From: an uncultured Acetatifactor sp.
Lineage (GTDB): Bacteria > Bacillota > Clostridia > Lachnospirales > Lachnospiraceae
Assembly (NCBI GenBank): GCA_934436245.1
Contig: CAKSAM010000031.1
Location: 1 to 31,934 of the forward strand
Direction of reading: 5' to 3'
DNA: 31,934 nucleotides
Shown: one piece after another, positions 8,753-15,668 of the stretch
Numbering within the stretch: the first letter of the stretch is position 1
Layout of the letters: every line of letters starts with the position of its first letter
Position numbers and translations under genes: made by a program
The notes under the pieces: generated by a model
What the model saw: only the letters and a program-made list of their open reading frames with translations
Database searches by the model: none
Told to the model about the DNA's origin: nothing

Positions 8753-10834
8753 ATGATAAACGTGAAAAAACAAGTCTGGAGAACCGGTGCCCTGTGTCTC
8801 GCCGGTGTGGTTGCTTTAAGCGTCACCGGTGTCTCTGTATATGCAAAAACTTCCGAGAAAAAAGAAACTGAAATCAAGGAGCAGATTCAGGATGCCGTAG
8901 ATGATATCTGGAAGCCTGAAGACACTTCCGCTGCCTCCATTGATGAGACCGTATATGTCATCTTAAATGCCGACGGCACCCAGCAAAAGATCTACGTCAG
9001 TGACTGGCTGAAGAATCAGGGTGAAAAGGATTCCTACACCCAGAGTACTCCCGACAAGGGCGCTCCCGTTTCTCTGAAAGTCACTTACACTCTGGACGGT
9101 AAAGAAATCTCTCCTGCCGCACTGAACGGTCAGAGCGGTCATGTTGTGATCCGTTATGATTACACCAATGAATTATATGAGACCCGTGAGATTGCCGGAA
9201 AGGAAGAAAATATCTTCGTTCCTTTTGCGGTAATGACCGGCATGATCCTGGATAACGACAACTTCAGCAACATCAGGGTATCCTCCGGCAAAGTCATCAA
9301 CGATGGCAGCCACAGCGTTGTCACCGGTATTGTTTTCCCCGGACTGGGTGCAAACCTGGATATGAAAGATAATTTTGACGATTACCTGGAAATCGAAGCA
9401 GATGTCACTGATTTTACCATGAACGAGTCTTACTGCATTGCCACCAATTCCGTTTTTTCCCGGCTGGATCTGAGCGATGTGGATGATATGGATGACCTGA
9501 CAGAGGCCATGAATGATCTGGAAGATGCTACCAACAAGCTTCTGGACGGTACTTCCGATCTTTACGACGGTGTCACAGAGCTTTATGACAAATCCGGAGA
9601 TCTGCAGGATGGTGTAAAAAAGCTGTCCGAGGGCTCCAATGATCTGCGGGACGGCGCTTACAAAGTAGCTGACGGTACCGTAACCTTAAGAGGCGGTATC
9701 GGTGCTATACAGAGCGGCGCAAGTACTCTGAGGGACGGTACCAGATCATTGCAGGCCGGTGCCACTGATCTGAATAATGGTCTGACACAGATTGCTGCCA
9801 ATAATGACAATCTGAACAATGGTGCAGGACAGGTATTTGACACTCTGCTGGCTACTGCCAATGCTCAGCTTTCCGATACCATCAAGAGCGGACAGATTCA
9901 GGCACTGACAAGGGATAATTACGTAACTGAGCTTACGAAGCTGTCCCGGACTCTGGCATATCTTTCTACACAGGAAGGAGCCACCGCTATTGTCCTTAAG
10001 AATCTTAACATGACCCTGGAGCAATATAATGCACTTGTTGCTGCTGCCGGGAACTCCGGTTCCTCTGCAGCAGCCCAGTCTGCCACAGTTACACCTGACA
10101 GCATTCCGGCAGTTACCTCCGACAGTACTGCTGCTAGTACTGCTTCCGTATCTGACAGCGATGCCGCCGCAGAGGAAGCCACCAACATAATTGCAGAAGA
10201 AACTGTTCCCACAGCTGATACTCCTGTTGTATATGATGCGCAACCTACTCCTGCAGAACAACTGGCAAAAATTAATGCAGCAATTTCCGACACCATGCAG
10301 AAATCACAGGCATCCAGGAACCAGATTGATTCCCTGAAGACCTCTCTGGACAGCTACAATACCTTTTATCAAGGTCTGTTAGCCTACACCGCCGGCGTTG
10401 CTTCCGCCAATGCCGGCGCTGCCAAGCTGGTGGCCGGATCCAAACAGGTTGTAGAAGGTGCTGACAAACTGGTATCCGGAAGCAAAGAACTGTATGACGG
10501 TGCTGATACCTTAGTAAACGGTGCCAAAGATCTGGCTAACGGCACCGGCACTCTGGCTAACGGTGTCAACGATCTCTCCGATGGCAGCGACAAGCTGATT
10601 GACGGTATCAGCCAGCTGAAAGAGGGTTCCAAGGAATTAAAGGACGGCATGATCGAATATAATGACGAGGCTATCAGCAAACTGACTGACATGGATACCG
10701 ATGAACTGCAGGAAGTCATCGATCGCATGAAAGCTACCTCTTCCGTATCTGAAAATTACAATTCCTTCACCGGTTCCACCGACGGTATGGACAGCAGCGT
10801 AAAATTCATTTACAAGATCAACGCTGTAAAATAA
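8753..10834 (+). CDS. Secreted Leu-x-x-Gly heptad-repeat protein, MMPL partner
   Basis: The 693-residue product begins with a signal or anchor segment (about residues 9-28), then a globular part (about 30-255). Two long blocks of seven-residue repeats of the x-x-x-Leu-x-x-Gly type follow (about 262-346 and 547-633; for example DLYDGVTEL, DLQDGVKKL, DLANGTGTL). Between them is an Ala/Ser/Thr-rich linker (about 429-503). These repeats occur in YhgE/Pip-type proteins, but those end in several membrane segments, which are absent here. I infer a rod-like extracellular accessory protein docking on the MMPL pump encoded just upstream. The start at 8753 gives a clean signal peptide and avoids an overlap with MMPL. 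Function is not established. Confidence 0.8.
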   Translation: MINVKKQVWRTGALCLAGVVALSVTGVSVYAKTSEKKETEIKEQIQDAVDDIWKPEDTSAASIDETVYVILNADGTQQKIYVSDWLKNQGEKDSYTQSTPDKGAPVSLKVTYTLDGKEISPAALNGQSGHVVIRYDYTNELYETREIAGKEENIFVPFAVMTGMILDNDNFSNIRVSSGKVINDGSHSVVTGIVFPGLGANLDMKDNFDDYLEIEADVTDFTMNESYCIATNSVFSRLDLSDVDDMDDLTEAMNDLEDATNKLLDGTSDLYDGVTELYDKSGDLQDGVKKLSEGSNDLRDGAYKVADGTVTLRGGIGAIQSGASTLRDGTRSLQAGATDLNNGLTQIAANNDNLNNGAGQVFDTLLATANAQLSDTIKSGQIQALTRDNYVTELTKLSRTLAYLSTQEGATAIVLKNLNMTLEQYNALVAAAGNSGSSAAAQSATVTPDSIPAVTSDSTAASTASVSDSDAAAEEATNIIAEETVPTADTPVVYDAQPTPAEQLAKINAAISDTMQKSQASRNQIDSLKTSLDSYNTFYQGLLAYTAGVASANAGAAKLVAGSKQVVEGADKLVSGSKELYDGADTLVNGAKDLANGTGTLANGVNDLSDGSDKLIDGISQLKEGSKELKDGMIEYNDEAISKLTDMDTDELQEVIDRMKATSSVSENYNSFTGSTDGMDSSVKFIYKINAVK

Positions 10835-10853
10835 AACAACACAAGACCGCAAC

Positions 10854-10882
10854 TTGACAAAGCCCTTCTCCTTTTCTATACT
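10854..10882 (+). promoter_or_regulatory. Strong sigma-A promoter for the AEC transporter gene
   Basis: TTGACA (10854-10859) and TATACT (10877-10882) are spaced by 17 bases. The spacer is the left arm of a terminator hairpin and the -10 box is in its loop, so promoter and terminator share the same DNA. Initiation is expected near 10889, inside the right arm. Confidence 0.8.
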
Positions 10883-10902
10883 TGCAAAAGGAGAAGGGCT
10901 TT
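10860..10902 (+). terminator. Terminator hairpin after the heptad-repeat gene
   Basis: AAGCCCTTCTCCTTTT (10860-10875) pairs with AAAAGGAGAAGGGCTT (10886-10901) around a 10-base loop. The following T tract is short. Read-through RNA from the heptad gene would form the full 16-bp stem, whereas RNA started at the internal promoter keeps only the right arm. Confidence 0.7.
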
Positions 10903-10935
10903 CAGCTTCCCATAACAGAAAGGCAAACGATTTTC

Positions 10936-11883
10936 ATGGAACAACTCGCATTCAGTCTTAACGCAACGATCCCTGTTTTCCTGGTCATGGTGATCGGTTA
11001 TATTTTACAGCAATTGCATCTGACCAATGAATCCTTTATTAAAACGCTGAACTCTTTTAACTATAAAGTGACTTTACCGGTTCTGCTGTTTAAGGATATT
11101 TCCTCTGCAGACTTCTACAGCGTCTGGGACACCGGTTATGTTCTGTTCTGCTTTTTCGTGACTTTGTTCTGCATTGTCATCACCTGGGGGGTCGCAGGTA
11201 TTTTTTATAAGAACAAATCCCGTCTGGGAGAGCTTGTCCAGGCCAGCTACCGCAGCAGTGCCGCTGTATTGGGCGTTGCCTTTATCCAGAATATCTACGG
11301 CAATTCCGGCATGGCTCCTCTGATGATCGTAGGTACCGTTCCGCTGTACAATATCGCTGCTGTGCTGATCCTGTCCTTTACAGGACCGGAAGCAAAAGGC
11401 TTTGATAAAGCCTCTCTTTTGAAATCATTAAAAGGAATTATCACAAACCCCATCATTATCAGTATTGCTCTGGGCATGTTGTCCAGTGCCTGCCGGATCG
11501 GTTATCCCGTGATCATTTCCAAGACCATCAACAATATTGCTGTCCTGGCCACACCTCTGGCGTTGATCGGTCTGGGTGCCGGTTTTGAAGGCCGGAAAGC
11601 ACTAAAGCTGCTGGCCCCTACCGGAGTGGCAACCGTGTTAAAACTGGTGGTATGGCCCACACTGTTCCTGCCATTGGCTGTGCACTTCGGTTTCACCGGA
11701 GAAAAGCTGGTAGCGATCCTCATTATGCTGGGCTCTCCCACCACCGTAAGCTGCTATATCATGGCAAAAAACATGAACCATGAAGGAACATTGACTTCCA
11801 GTGTTGTCGTGGCCACCACGTTTTTAAGTTCCATCACCCTGACCGTATTCCTGTTTATTTTACGAAGTCTGCAGTTGATTTGA
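10936..11883 (+). CDS. AEC (auxin efflux carrier)-family transporter
   Basis: This 315-residue membrane protein has about ten hydrophobic segments in the two five-helix halves typical of the AEC/PIN-like family, starting ATIPVFLVMVIGYILQQ and ending TVFLFILRSL. Bacterial members move organic acids such as malate or malonate, or amino-acid-like compounds; the substrate cannot be read from sequence. I start at ATG 10936, because the earlier in-frame start at 10882 lies at the predicted -10 box. It has its own promoter and is convergent with spmB; both stop codons touch the same repeat element. Confidence 0.88.
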   Translation: MEQLAFSLNATIPVFLVMVIGYILQQLHLTNESFIKTLNSFNYKVTLPVLLFKDISSADFYSVWDTGYVLFCFFVTLFCIVITWGVAGIFYKNKSRLGELVQASYRSSAAVLGVAFIQNIYGNSGMAPLMIVGTVPLYNIAAVLILSFTGPEAKGFDKASLLKSLKGIITNPIIISIALGMLSSACRIGYPVIISKTINNIAVLATPLALIGLGAGFEGRKALKLLAPTGVATVLKLVVWPTLFLPLAVHFGFTGEKLVAILIMLGSPTTVSCYIMAKNMNHEGTLTSSVVVATTFLSSITLTVFLFILRSLQLI

Positions 11884-11964
11884 TGATATGATGCCCACGA
11901 ATTGTTCCGTGCTGCGCACTCTCACAATTCTACCCAATTTTCGCATATCGTGGGATTATCATCA
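11881..11964. repeat. Family B repeat filling the AEC-spmB gap
   Basis: The segment begins GATGATATGATGCCCACGA and ends TCGTGGGATTATCATC; these ends are imperfect inverted repeats around CCCACGA/TCGTGGG. It spans the whole convergent gap, so the AEC stop (11881-11883) and the spmB stop (11962-11964) are at its ends. The sequence is closely repeated at 13826-13955. Confidence 0.75.
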
Positions 11965-12486
11965 CATTTTCCCCGCAAGGAAAATACTTGCCACTGTTCC
12001 CGCTAACGTTGCCAGTAATGCTCCCGGCAGCGTGTAGCGGGTTTTCGTTACTTTTGCCGCCAGAAAATACACGCTCATGGTATAAAAAATAGTCTCGGTA
12101 CAGCTCATGAGGATCGAAGTCAGCATCCCGGCATAAGAATCCGTCCCACAGGTCTTGAAAATATCCAGCACCAGTCCGGTGGCCGCAGAGGAAGAAAACA
12201 TTTTTACGATCAACAGCGGTATCAGCTGTGCCGGAAGTCCCACCGCCTGCGTTGCAGGTCCGATCAAGCACCCAAGCAGTTCGAAAAATCCCGACGTTCT
12301 GAGGATTCCTACTGCCATCATCAATCCAACCAGTGTCGGAAGAATTTCTACGACAATACGCAGACCTTCTTTGGCTCCTCTCAAAAAGGTCTCATACACT
12401 TTCACCCCTGAGACCATTCCATAGCCTACGATCCAAAAGATGATCATAGGGATCATAATATCTGACACGTGTGTCAATGCGTTCAT
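11962..12486 (-). CDS. spmB: Spore maturation protein B
   Basis: This roughly 174-residue, highly hydrophobic protein with a nucleoside-recognition (Gate) domain matches SpmB. Motifs include VEILPTLVGLMMAVGILR, IGPATQAVGLP and SSSAATGLVLDIF. In Bacillus, SpmA and SpmB act together in dehydration of the spore core. Two adjacent ATGs (12489 and 12486) follow AGGTGAGG; 12486 has the better spacing. A start at 12510 would overlap spmA more deeply and is less likely. It follows spmA almost without a gap and is surely co-transcribed. Its stop codon lies at the end of a repeat. Confidence 0.92.
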   Translation of the reverse strand: MNALTHVSDIMIPMIIFWIVGYGMVSGVKVYETFLRGAKEGLRIVVEILPTLVGLMMAVGILRTSGFFELLGCLIGPATQAVGLPAQLIPLLIVKMFSSSAATGLVLDIFKTCGTDSYAGMLTSILMSCTETIFYTMSVYFLAAKVTKTRYTLPGALLATLAGTVASIFLAGKM

Positions 12487-12494
12487 CATGATCC

Positions 12495-13166
12495 TCACCT
12501 GTCCTTCCATTTACAGTAAATGATGGAAATGATCGTACTGAACAGCGTGGCCACCAGCGCCGGGGCAATGATCACCGCCGGATTGGCGCTGCCGTACTGG
12601 CTGCGATAGGCGATCATATTGACTGGGATCAGCTGTAAGGACGAAACATTCAGGATCAGGAAAGTGCACATTTCGTTACTGGCTGCCGTGATGCCTGAGC
12701 CACACCGCCGTTTTTCAAATTCCTTCTCCGACCTCTGTCCTGCTCTGAGTCGTAACTGTCTATCCGCAGGCTGTGCCATTTTTTCCTCTGCTCGCTGCTT
12801 TTCCAGTTCCGCCAGCTGTTCCATGGCTTTCAGCCCAGCCGGGGTACAGGCCCAGCCCAGCCCCAGGACATTGGCAATGAGATTCGTGGCTATGTATTCC
12901 CCCGCTGGATGATCCTCCGGGAGTCTGGGGAACATGAATTTCAGAAATGGCCGGATCCCCTTTGTCATCTTCGTGATCATTCCTGACTCCTGTGCGATCT
13001 CCATCAGTCCCATCCACAACGCCATGACACCTGCCATGGTGACGCAGAGGCTGACAGCTTCTCTTGCACTATCCAGTGCACCTCCTGTCAATGCGCCCAT
13101 CTGCCCGGTACAGACACCGTAGATCACGCCCAACAGGATCATTCCTGCCCAGATATAATTAAGCAT
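12495..13166 (-). CDS. spmA: Spore maturation protein A
   Basis: The 223-residue membrane protein has the SpmA nucleoside-recognition domain: YIWAGMILLGVIYG at the N-terminus, AVSLCVTMAGVMALWMGLM, and ATNLIANVLGLGWACTPAGLKAM. A short charged stretch rich in Arg, Lys and Glu (about residues 120-155) separates the two halves; a basic tract there (RLRAGQRSEKEFEKRR) is longer than I would expect. It works with SpmB in spore-core dehydration. Its end is 9 bases before the preferred spmB start. The ribosome site is weak (GGTTTGGAAT). Confidence 0.92.
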   Translation of the reverse strand: MLNYIWAGMILLGVIYGVCTGQMGALTGGALDSAREAVSLCVTMAGVMALWMGLMEIAQESGMITKMTKGIRPFLKFMFPRLPEDHPAGEYIATNLIANVLGLGWACTPAGLKAMEQLAELEKQRAEEKMAQPADRQLRLRAGQRSEKEFEKRRCGSGITAASNEMCTFLILNVSSLQLIPVNMIAYRSQYGSANPAVIIAPALVATLFSTIISIIYCKWKDR

Positions 13167-13240
13167 ATTCCAAACCGCCTGCGGCTCCTTCGTTTCACTA
13201 TATGCAGATGGCTGGATGTCCTATGTTATCAAAACACTAA

Positions 13241-13279
13241 AATAAGCCTTCCATATCTAAATTTTCTGAAAGGCTTATT
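13241..13279 (-). terminator. Terminator after the spore-coat pair
   Basis: AATAAGCCTT and AAGGCTTATT pair around a 19-base AT-rich loop. On the minus strand the stem is followed by TTAGTGTTTTG. It separates the coat genes (end 13308) from spmA (start 13166). Confidence 0.6.
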
Positions 13280-13307
13280 CTATGAATTTCATTTACTGCA
13301 TTTGACT

Positions 13308-13562
13308 TTACAGAGTTCCCTGTGTGAACAGGCTTCTCACATGCGCCACTTCCTCTGCAGTGGCTTTCTCCGCCGGCACATAATAGGATTTCTCTCTGGC
13401 AATCTGGTACAGTTCCTCCTGAGACTGCTCACAAGCTGTCCGGAACTGCTTCAGTGTCTGTTTTAACTCCTTGTTCTCCGACTGTGCGATCATTCCCGCA
13501 TAGCGGGTCAGTTCTCCGTTGATCCCGGCCAGAGTGTCTGCTACCATTGTCTTTTCCTGCAT
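13308..13562 (-). CDS. Small spore-coat-like protein (CotF-type)
   Basis: An 84-residue helical protein, charged and Gln-rich, with an ending (SYYVPAEKATAEEVAHVRSLF) like that of CotF-type or ferritin-like coat proteins. AAGGAGG precedes the ATG. It lies 12 bases after the other small coat gene and near spmAB, which supports a sporulation role. The family call comes from my recognition of the C-terminal motif, not a search. Confidence 0.7.
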   Translation of the reverse strand: MQEKTMVADTLAGINGELTRYAGMIAQSENKELKQTLKQFRTACEQSQEELYQIAREKSYYVPAEKATAEEVAHVRSLFTQGTL

Positions 13563-13574
13563 TCTGCTGCCTCC

Positions 13575-13760
13575 TTACTGCAAAAACTTCATAAGCTGCT
13601 GTTTGTTCTCCATGGCGCTGCGGGCACCCTTTTCAAAAAACTGTTTTACCTTCGGATCCTCCGCTTCCTTGGCATACTCCTGCATTTTGCAATGGGTGGT
13701 GTCAAATCCGCCAATCAGATGACGCAGATTCTGCAGATCTAATTCTGAAATATCACTCAT
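13575..13760 (-). CDS. Small spore-coat-associated protein
   Basis: This 61-residue protein (MSDISELDLQNLRHLIGG...) is predicted to be mainly helical with one cysteine and many Gln/Lys/Glu. A perfect AAGGAGG lies eight bases before ATG 13760, which decides this start over an in-frame one at 13823. It heads a two-gene operon with the CotF-like gene. Proteins of this kind are annotated as spore coat proteins in related Clostridia. A possible sigma-G promoter lies just upstream. Confidence 0.68.
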   Translation of the reverse strand: MSDISELDLQNLRHLIGGFDTTHCKMQEYAKEAEDPKVKQFFEKGARSAMENKQQLMKFLQ

Positions 13761-13792
13761 GCTTCTAACCTCCTTTTTGTTCTTTGCGAGGT

Positions 13793-13821
13793 TAGTATGC
13801 GCAGGATATTTTTTTCTATGC
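13793..13821 (-). promoter_or_regulatory. Candidate sigma-G promoter of the coat genes
   Basis: On the minus strand GCATA (13817-13821) and CATACTA (13793-13799) are 17 bases apart. They match the B. subtilis forespore sigma-G consensus GHATR and CATNHTA. Initiation would be about 25-30 bases before the ATG. Its position before spore genes supports it; the motif is short. Confidence 0.45.
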
Positions 13822-13822
13822 A

Positions 13823-14053
13823 ATAAATATGATGTCTACGGATTGTTCTGTGCTATGCACTCCCACTTCTCCGCTCCGCTTCGGTCCGTGCTAAACATGT
13901 GCCACTGGCACATAGCACCCTACCCACTATTCGCATATCGTGGGATTATCATCCCACTTTTATGCTCATATCGGGGCGGGTCCCAAGGTCTTTCACCCAC
14001 ATATGAGCAAGCTCATGTGGGCTTAGACCTTTTGACCCTGGCATCATTAAATA
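13823..14053. repeat. Long composite family B repeat between lrgB and the coat genes
   Basis: On the minus strand the element starts ATGATGCCAGGGTCAAAAGG at the lrgB stop codon and ends near GTAGACATCATATTTATTG. Inside are several hairpins: AAGGTC...GACCTT enclosing CCCACAT...ATGTGGG (13994-14031), a palindrome GTGCTAAACATGTGCC/GGCACATAGCAC (about 13889-13918), and TGGGATTATCATCCCA (13950-13965). The part at 13826-13955 repeats 11885-11964, with about 50 extra bases in its middle. It is richly structured and non-coding. Confidence 0.7.
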
Positions 14054-14739
14054 AAATTAGCAAAAATAGATACCGAAATCACAGTCAAAATTCCGCAGAC
14101 CACGATGGACAGGCTGCTCATGGCGCCTTCGATTTCGCCCAGCTCCATGGCTTTTGCAGTTCCCAGCGCATGAGCACTGGTACCAATAGCAAGACCTTTG
14201 GCAATAGGATCCTCGATCTTACACAGGCGGCAGATCGTATCTGCCAGAATATTGCCCAGGATTCCGGTCACGATGATCACGACTACCGTGATCGTCACAA
14301 TGCCGCCCATTTTTTCAGATATGCCCATACCGATAGCCGTGGTAATGGACTTGGGCAGAAGCGTTACATACTGCTCATGATTCAGACCGAACATCAGGCT
14401 TAAAGCAAAAACGCTCACCATAGCAGTCAGCACGCCGGCGATGATTCCGCCGAAAATAGCCTTGGGATAAGTCTTTAACAGCTCCAGCTGACGATACAGA
14501 GGCACTGCCAGACTGACCGTTGCCGGAGTCAGGAAAATGCTGATATACTGTGCGCCGTTTGCATAGGTCTCATAATCTATATGGAACAATAACAATACCG
14601 CCACGATCAGGATCACAGAGATCAGCAAGGGATTGGCAATGGCTTTTCCGGTCTTTTGCTTGATCCACAGACCGATCTCGTAGGTGACCAGTGTAATGGC
14701 AATGCCGAAAAAGATAGACTGGCTCAATATTTCATTCAT
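14047..14739 (-). CDS. lrgB: LrgB-family membrane protein
   Basis: The 230-residue integral membrane protein has the LrgB/CidB fold, including FLTPATVSLAVPLYRQ, KSITTAIGMGISE and GTSAHALGTAKAMELG, all family hallmarks. With LrgA it forms a holin-like membrane system that affects murein hydrolase activity and, in several Firmicutes, uptake of pyruvate or similar small acids. Its ATG directly follows the TAA of lrgA, so translation is coupled. Its stop codon merges with the beginning of a repeat element. Confidence 0.92.
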   Translation of the reverse strand: MNEILSQSIFFGIAITLVTYEIGLWIKQKTGKAIANPLLISVILIVAVLLLFHIDYETYANGAQYISIFLTPATVSLAVPLYRQLELLKTYPKAIFGGIIAGVLTAMVSVFALSLMFGLNHEQYVTLLPKSITTAIGMGISEKMGGIVTITVVVIIVTGILGNILADTICRLCKIEDPIAKGLAIGTSAHALGTAKAMELGEIEGAMSSLSIVVCGILTVISVSIFANFI

Positions 14740-15153
14740 TTATCTGTCCTCCTTATCATCTACGGCAGCTTCAGTTCCGACCGTCTGCGCAGCTGCGGTA
14801 CCACGGTTTTTCTGCCCCCGGATAATATGCTGGGACACCCGGCCTGTCACGATCATGATCAGTGTCGTGGATACCAGTGTGATCACGCAAATAGGAAGTA
14901 ACATCTCCTTCAGTGCATCTACACTTGCCATAATACCTACCGTTGCGGGTACAAACATAATGGACATGGCATCTACCAGAAAATCCGCTGCCGTCTCCAC
15001 CTTTTCCAATGGGATCAGCTTCGTGATCAGTCCTACCAACATAATGATCAGACCGTAAACGCTGGCTGCGATGGGAAGCGGAATCAGGATCTCCAGAAGC
15101 TCTGCCAGAAAGGAGATTCCCAGGATAATCGAAAATTGTTTCACATATTTCAT
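14740..15153 (-). CDS. lrgA: CidA/LrgA holin-like protein
   Basis: This 137-residue protein has four hydrophobic segments and the CidA/LrgA signatures LPIPLPIAAS-like (LIPLPIAASVYG) and FVPATVGIM. It is the small partner of LrgB and forms an oligomeric membrane complex. The charged Gln/Arg tail after the last membrane segment, ending VDDKEDR, is somewhat long. A candidate promoter and family B material lie upstream. No LytTR-type regulator gene, which often accompanies lrgAB, is in the window. Confidence 0.9.
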   Translation of the reverse strand: MKYVKQFSIILGISFLAELLEILIPLPIAASVYGLIIMLVGLITKLIPLEKVETAADFLVDAMSIMFVPATVGIMASVDALKEMLLPICVITLVSTTLIMIVTGRVSQHIIRGQKNRGTAAAQTVGTEAAVDDKEDR

Positions 15154-15210
15154 GATATTGTCACCCTACCTGTTAACTTTAGTATTTCATTTCTTTTGTT
15201 ATATAGCAGC

Positions 15211-15262
15211 ACGATATGATGTCGGGGTCAAAAGCCCCCGACTTTAATGCCTACGGATTGCA
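15211..15262. repeat. Family B repeat fragment in the lrgA leader
   Basis: The sequence reads CACGATATGATGTCGGGGT, then CAAAAGCCCCCGAC, then CTACGGATTG. The start ATGATGTCGGGGTCAAAAG matches one end of the element at 13823-14053 and CTACGGATTG matches the other end, so this is a copy with its middle removed. GTCGGGG and CCCCGAC make a compact hairpin. Confidence 0.55.
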
Positions 15263-15273
15263 TACAAACAAAA

Positions 15274-15306
15274 GAAGCTGCGCACTATTTTTCAGCACGC
15301 AACTTC
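15274..15306 (-). terminator. Terminator after the DUF6472 gene
   Basis: On the minus strand GAAGTTGCGTGC and GTGCGCAGCTTC form a 12-bp stem (with G-U pairs) around a 9-base loop, followed by TTTTGTTTGT. It ends the ricT-trmN6-rsmI-DUF6472 transcript before lrgA. Confidence 0.7.
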
Positions 15307-15308
15307 GT

Positions 15309-15337
15309 ATTATACTACTCGATTTTAACTTTCACAA
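15309..15337 (-). promoter_or_regulatory. Candidate lrgAB promoter
   Basis: On the minus strand TTGTGA (15332-15337) and TATAAT (15309-15314) are 17 bases apart. Initiation is expected near 15302, inside the left arm of the terminator at 15274-15306, so RNA started here cannot form the complete stem. Confidence 0.6.
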
Positions 15338-15394
15338 TCAGCATTCTCTACCATTCGAGTAGACTTTTTTAGCTTGCTTTCGTGAATTTTACCC

Positions 15395-15568
15395 TTACAT
15401 CTGGTGTCTTACCACTGCATATTCGTCATCCAAACGGAAATAGGGACATTCCTGCTGGGTTCCGGATAAAAAGCGGTACATTTCATCCTCATCCAGATTC
15501 ACCATGCAGCAATAACATTCATAATCTTCATCATATTCATAATTGACACATGCGTCACAATTAGTCAT
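15395..15568 (-). CDS. DUF6472-family small Cys-rich protein
   Basis: This 57-residue protein starts MTNCDACVNYEYDEDYE and has six cysteines (4, 7, 18, 20, 21, 41) and many Asp/Glu residues. CxxC and CxC-type pairs suggest a metal-binding site, probably zinc. I recognise it as the DUF6472 family of Lachnospiraceae, of unknown function. GAGAGAGG precedes the ATG. It is 100 bases after rsmI and is probably the last gene of that transcript, since a terminator follows. Confidence 0.8.
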   Translation of the reverse strand: MTNCDACVNYEYDEDYECYCCMVNLDEDEMYRFLSGTQQECPYFRLDDEYAVVRHQM

Positions 15569-15668
15569 TTTGCCTCTCTCCGCATATGCCTTTCATGAAT
15601 GTATCCCACATCATCCTCATATGCTTTTGTCTGTTTTTGTCCGGTTTCATTATGGCATTTTCACTGTT

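Noticed and set aside
9746..10296. Minus-strand open frames opposite the heptad-repeat gene
   Set aside because: They mirror the repetitive plus-strand codons and carry no recognisable domain or ribosome site.
15313..15378. Terminator formed by CTACTCGA and TCGAGTAG followed by TTTTTT on the plus strand
   Set aside because: The loop is about 35 bases and there is no plus-strand gene to terminate; the same bases form a candidate minus-strand promoter for lrgA.
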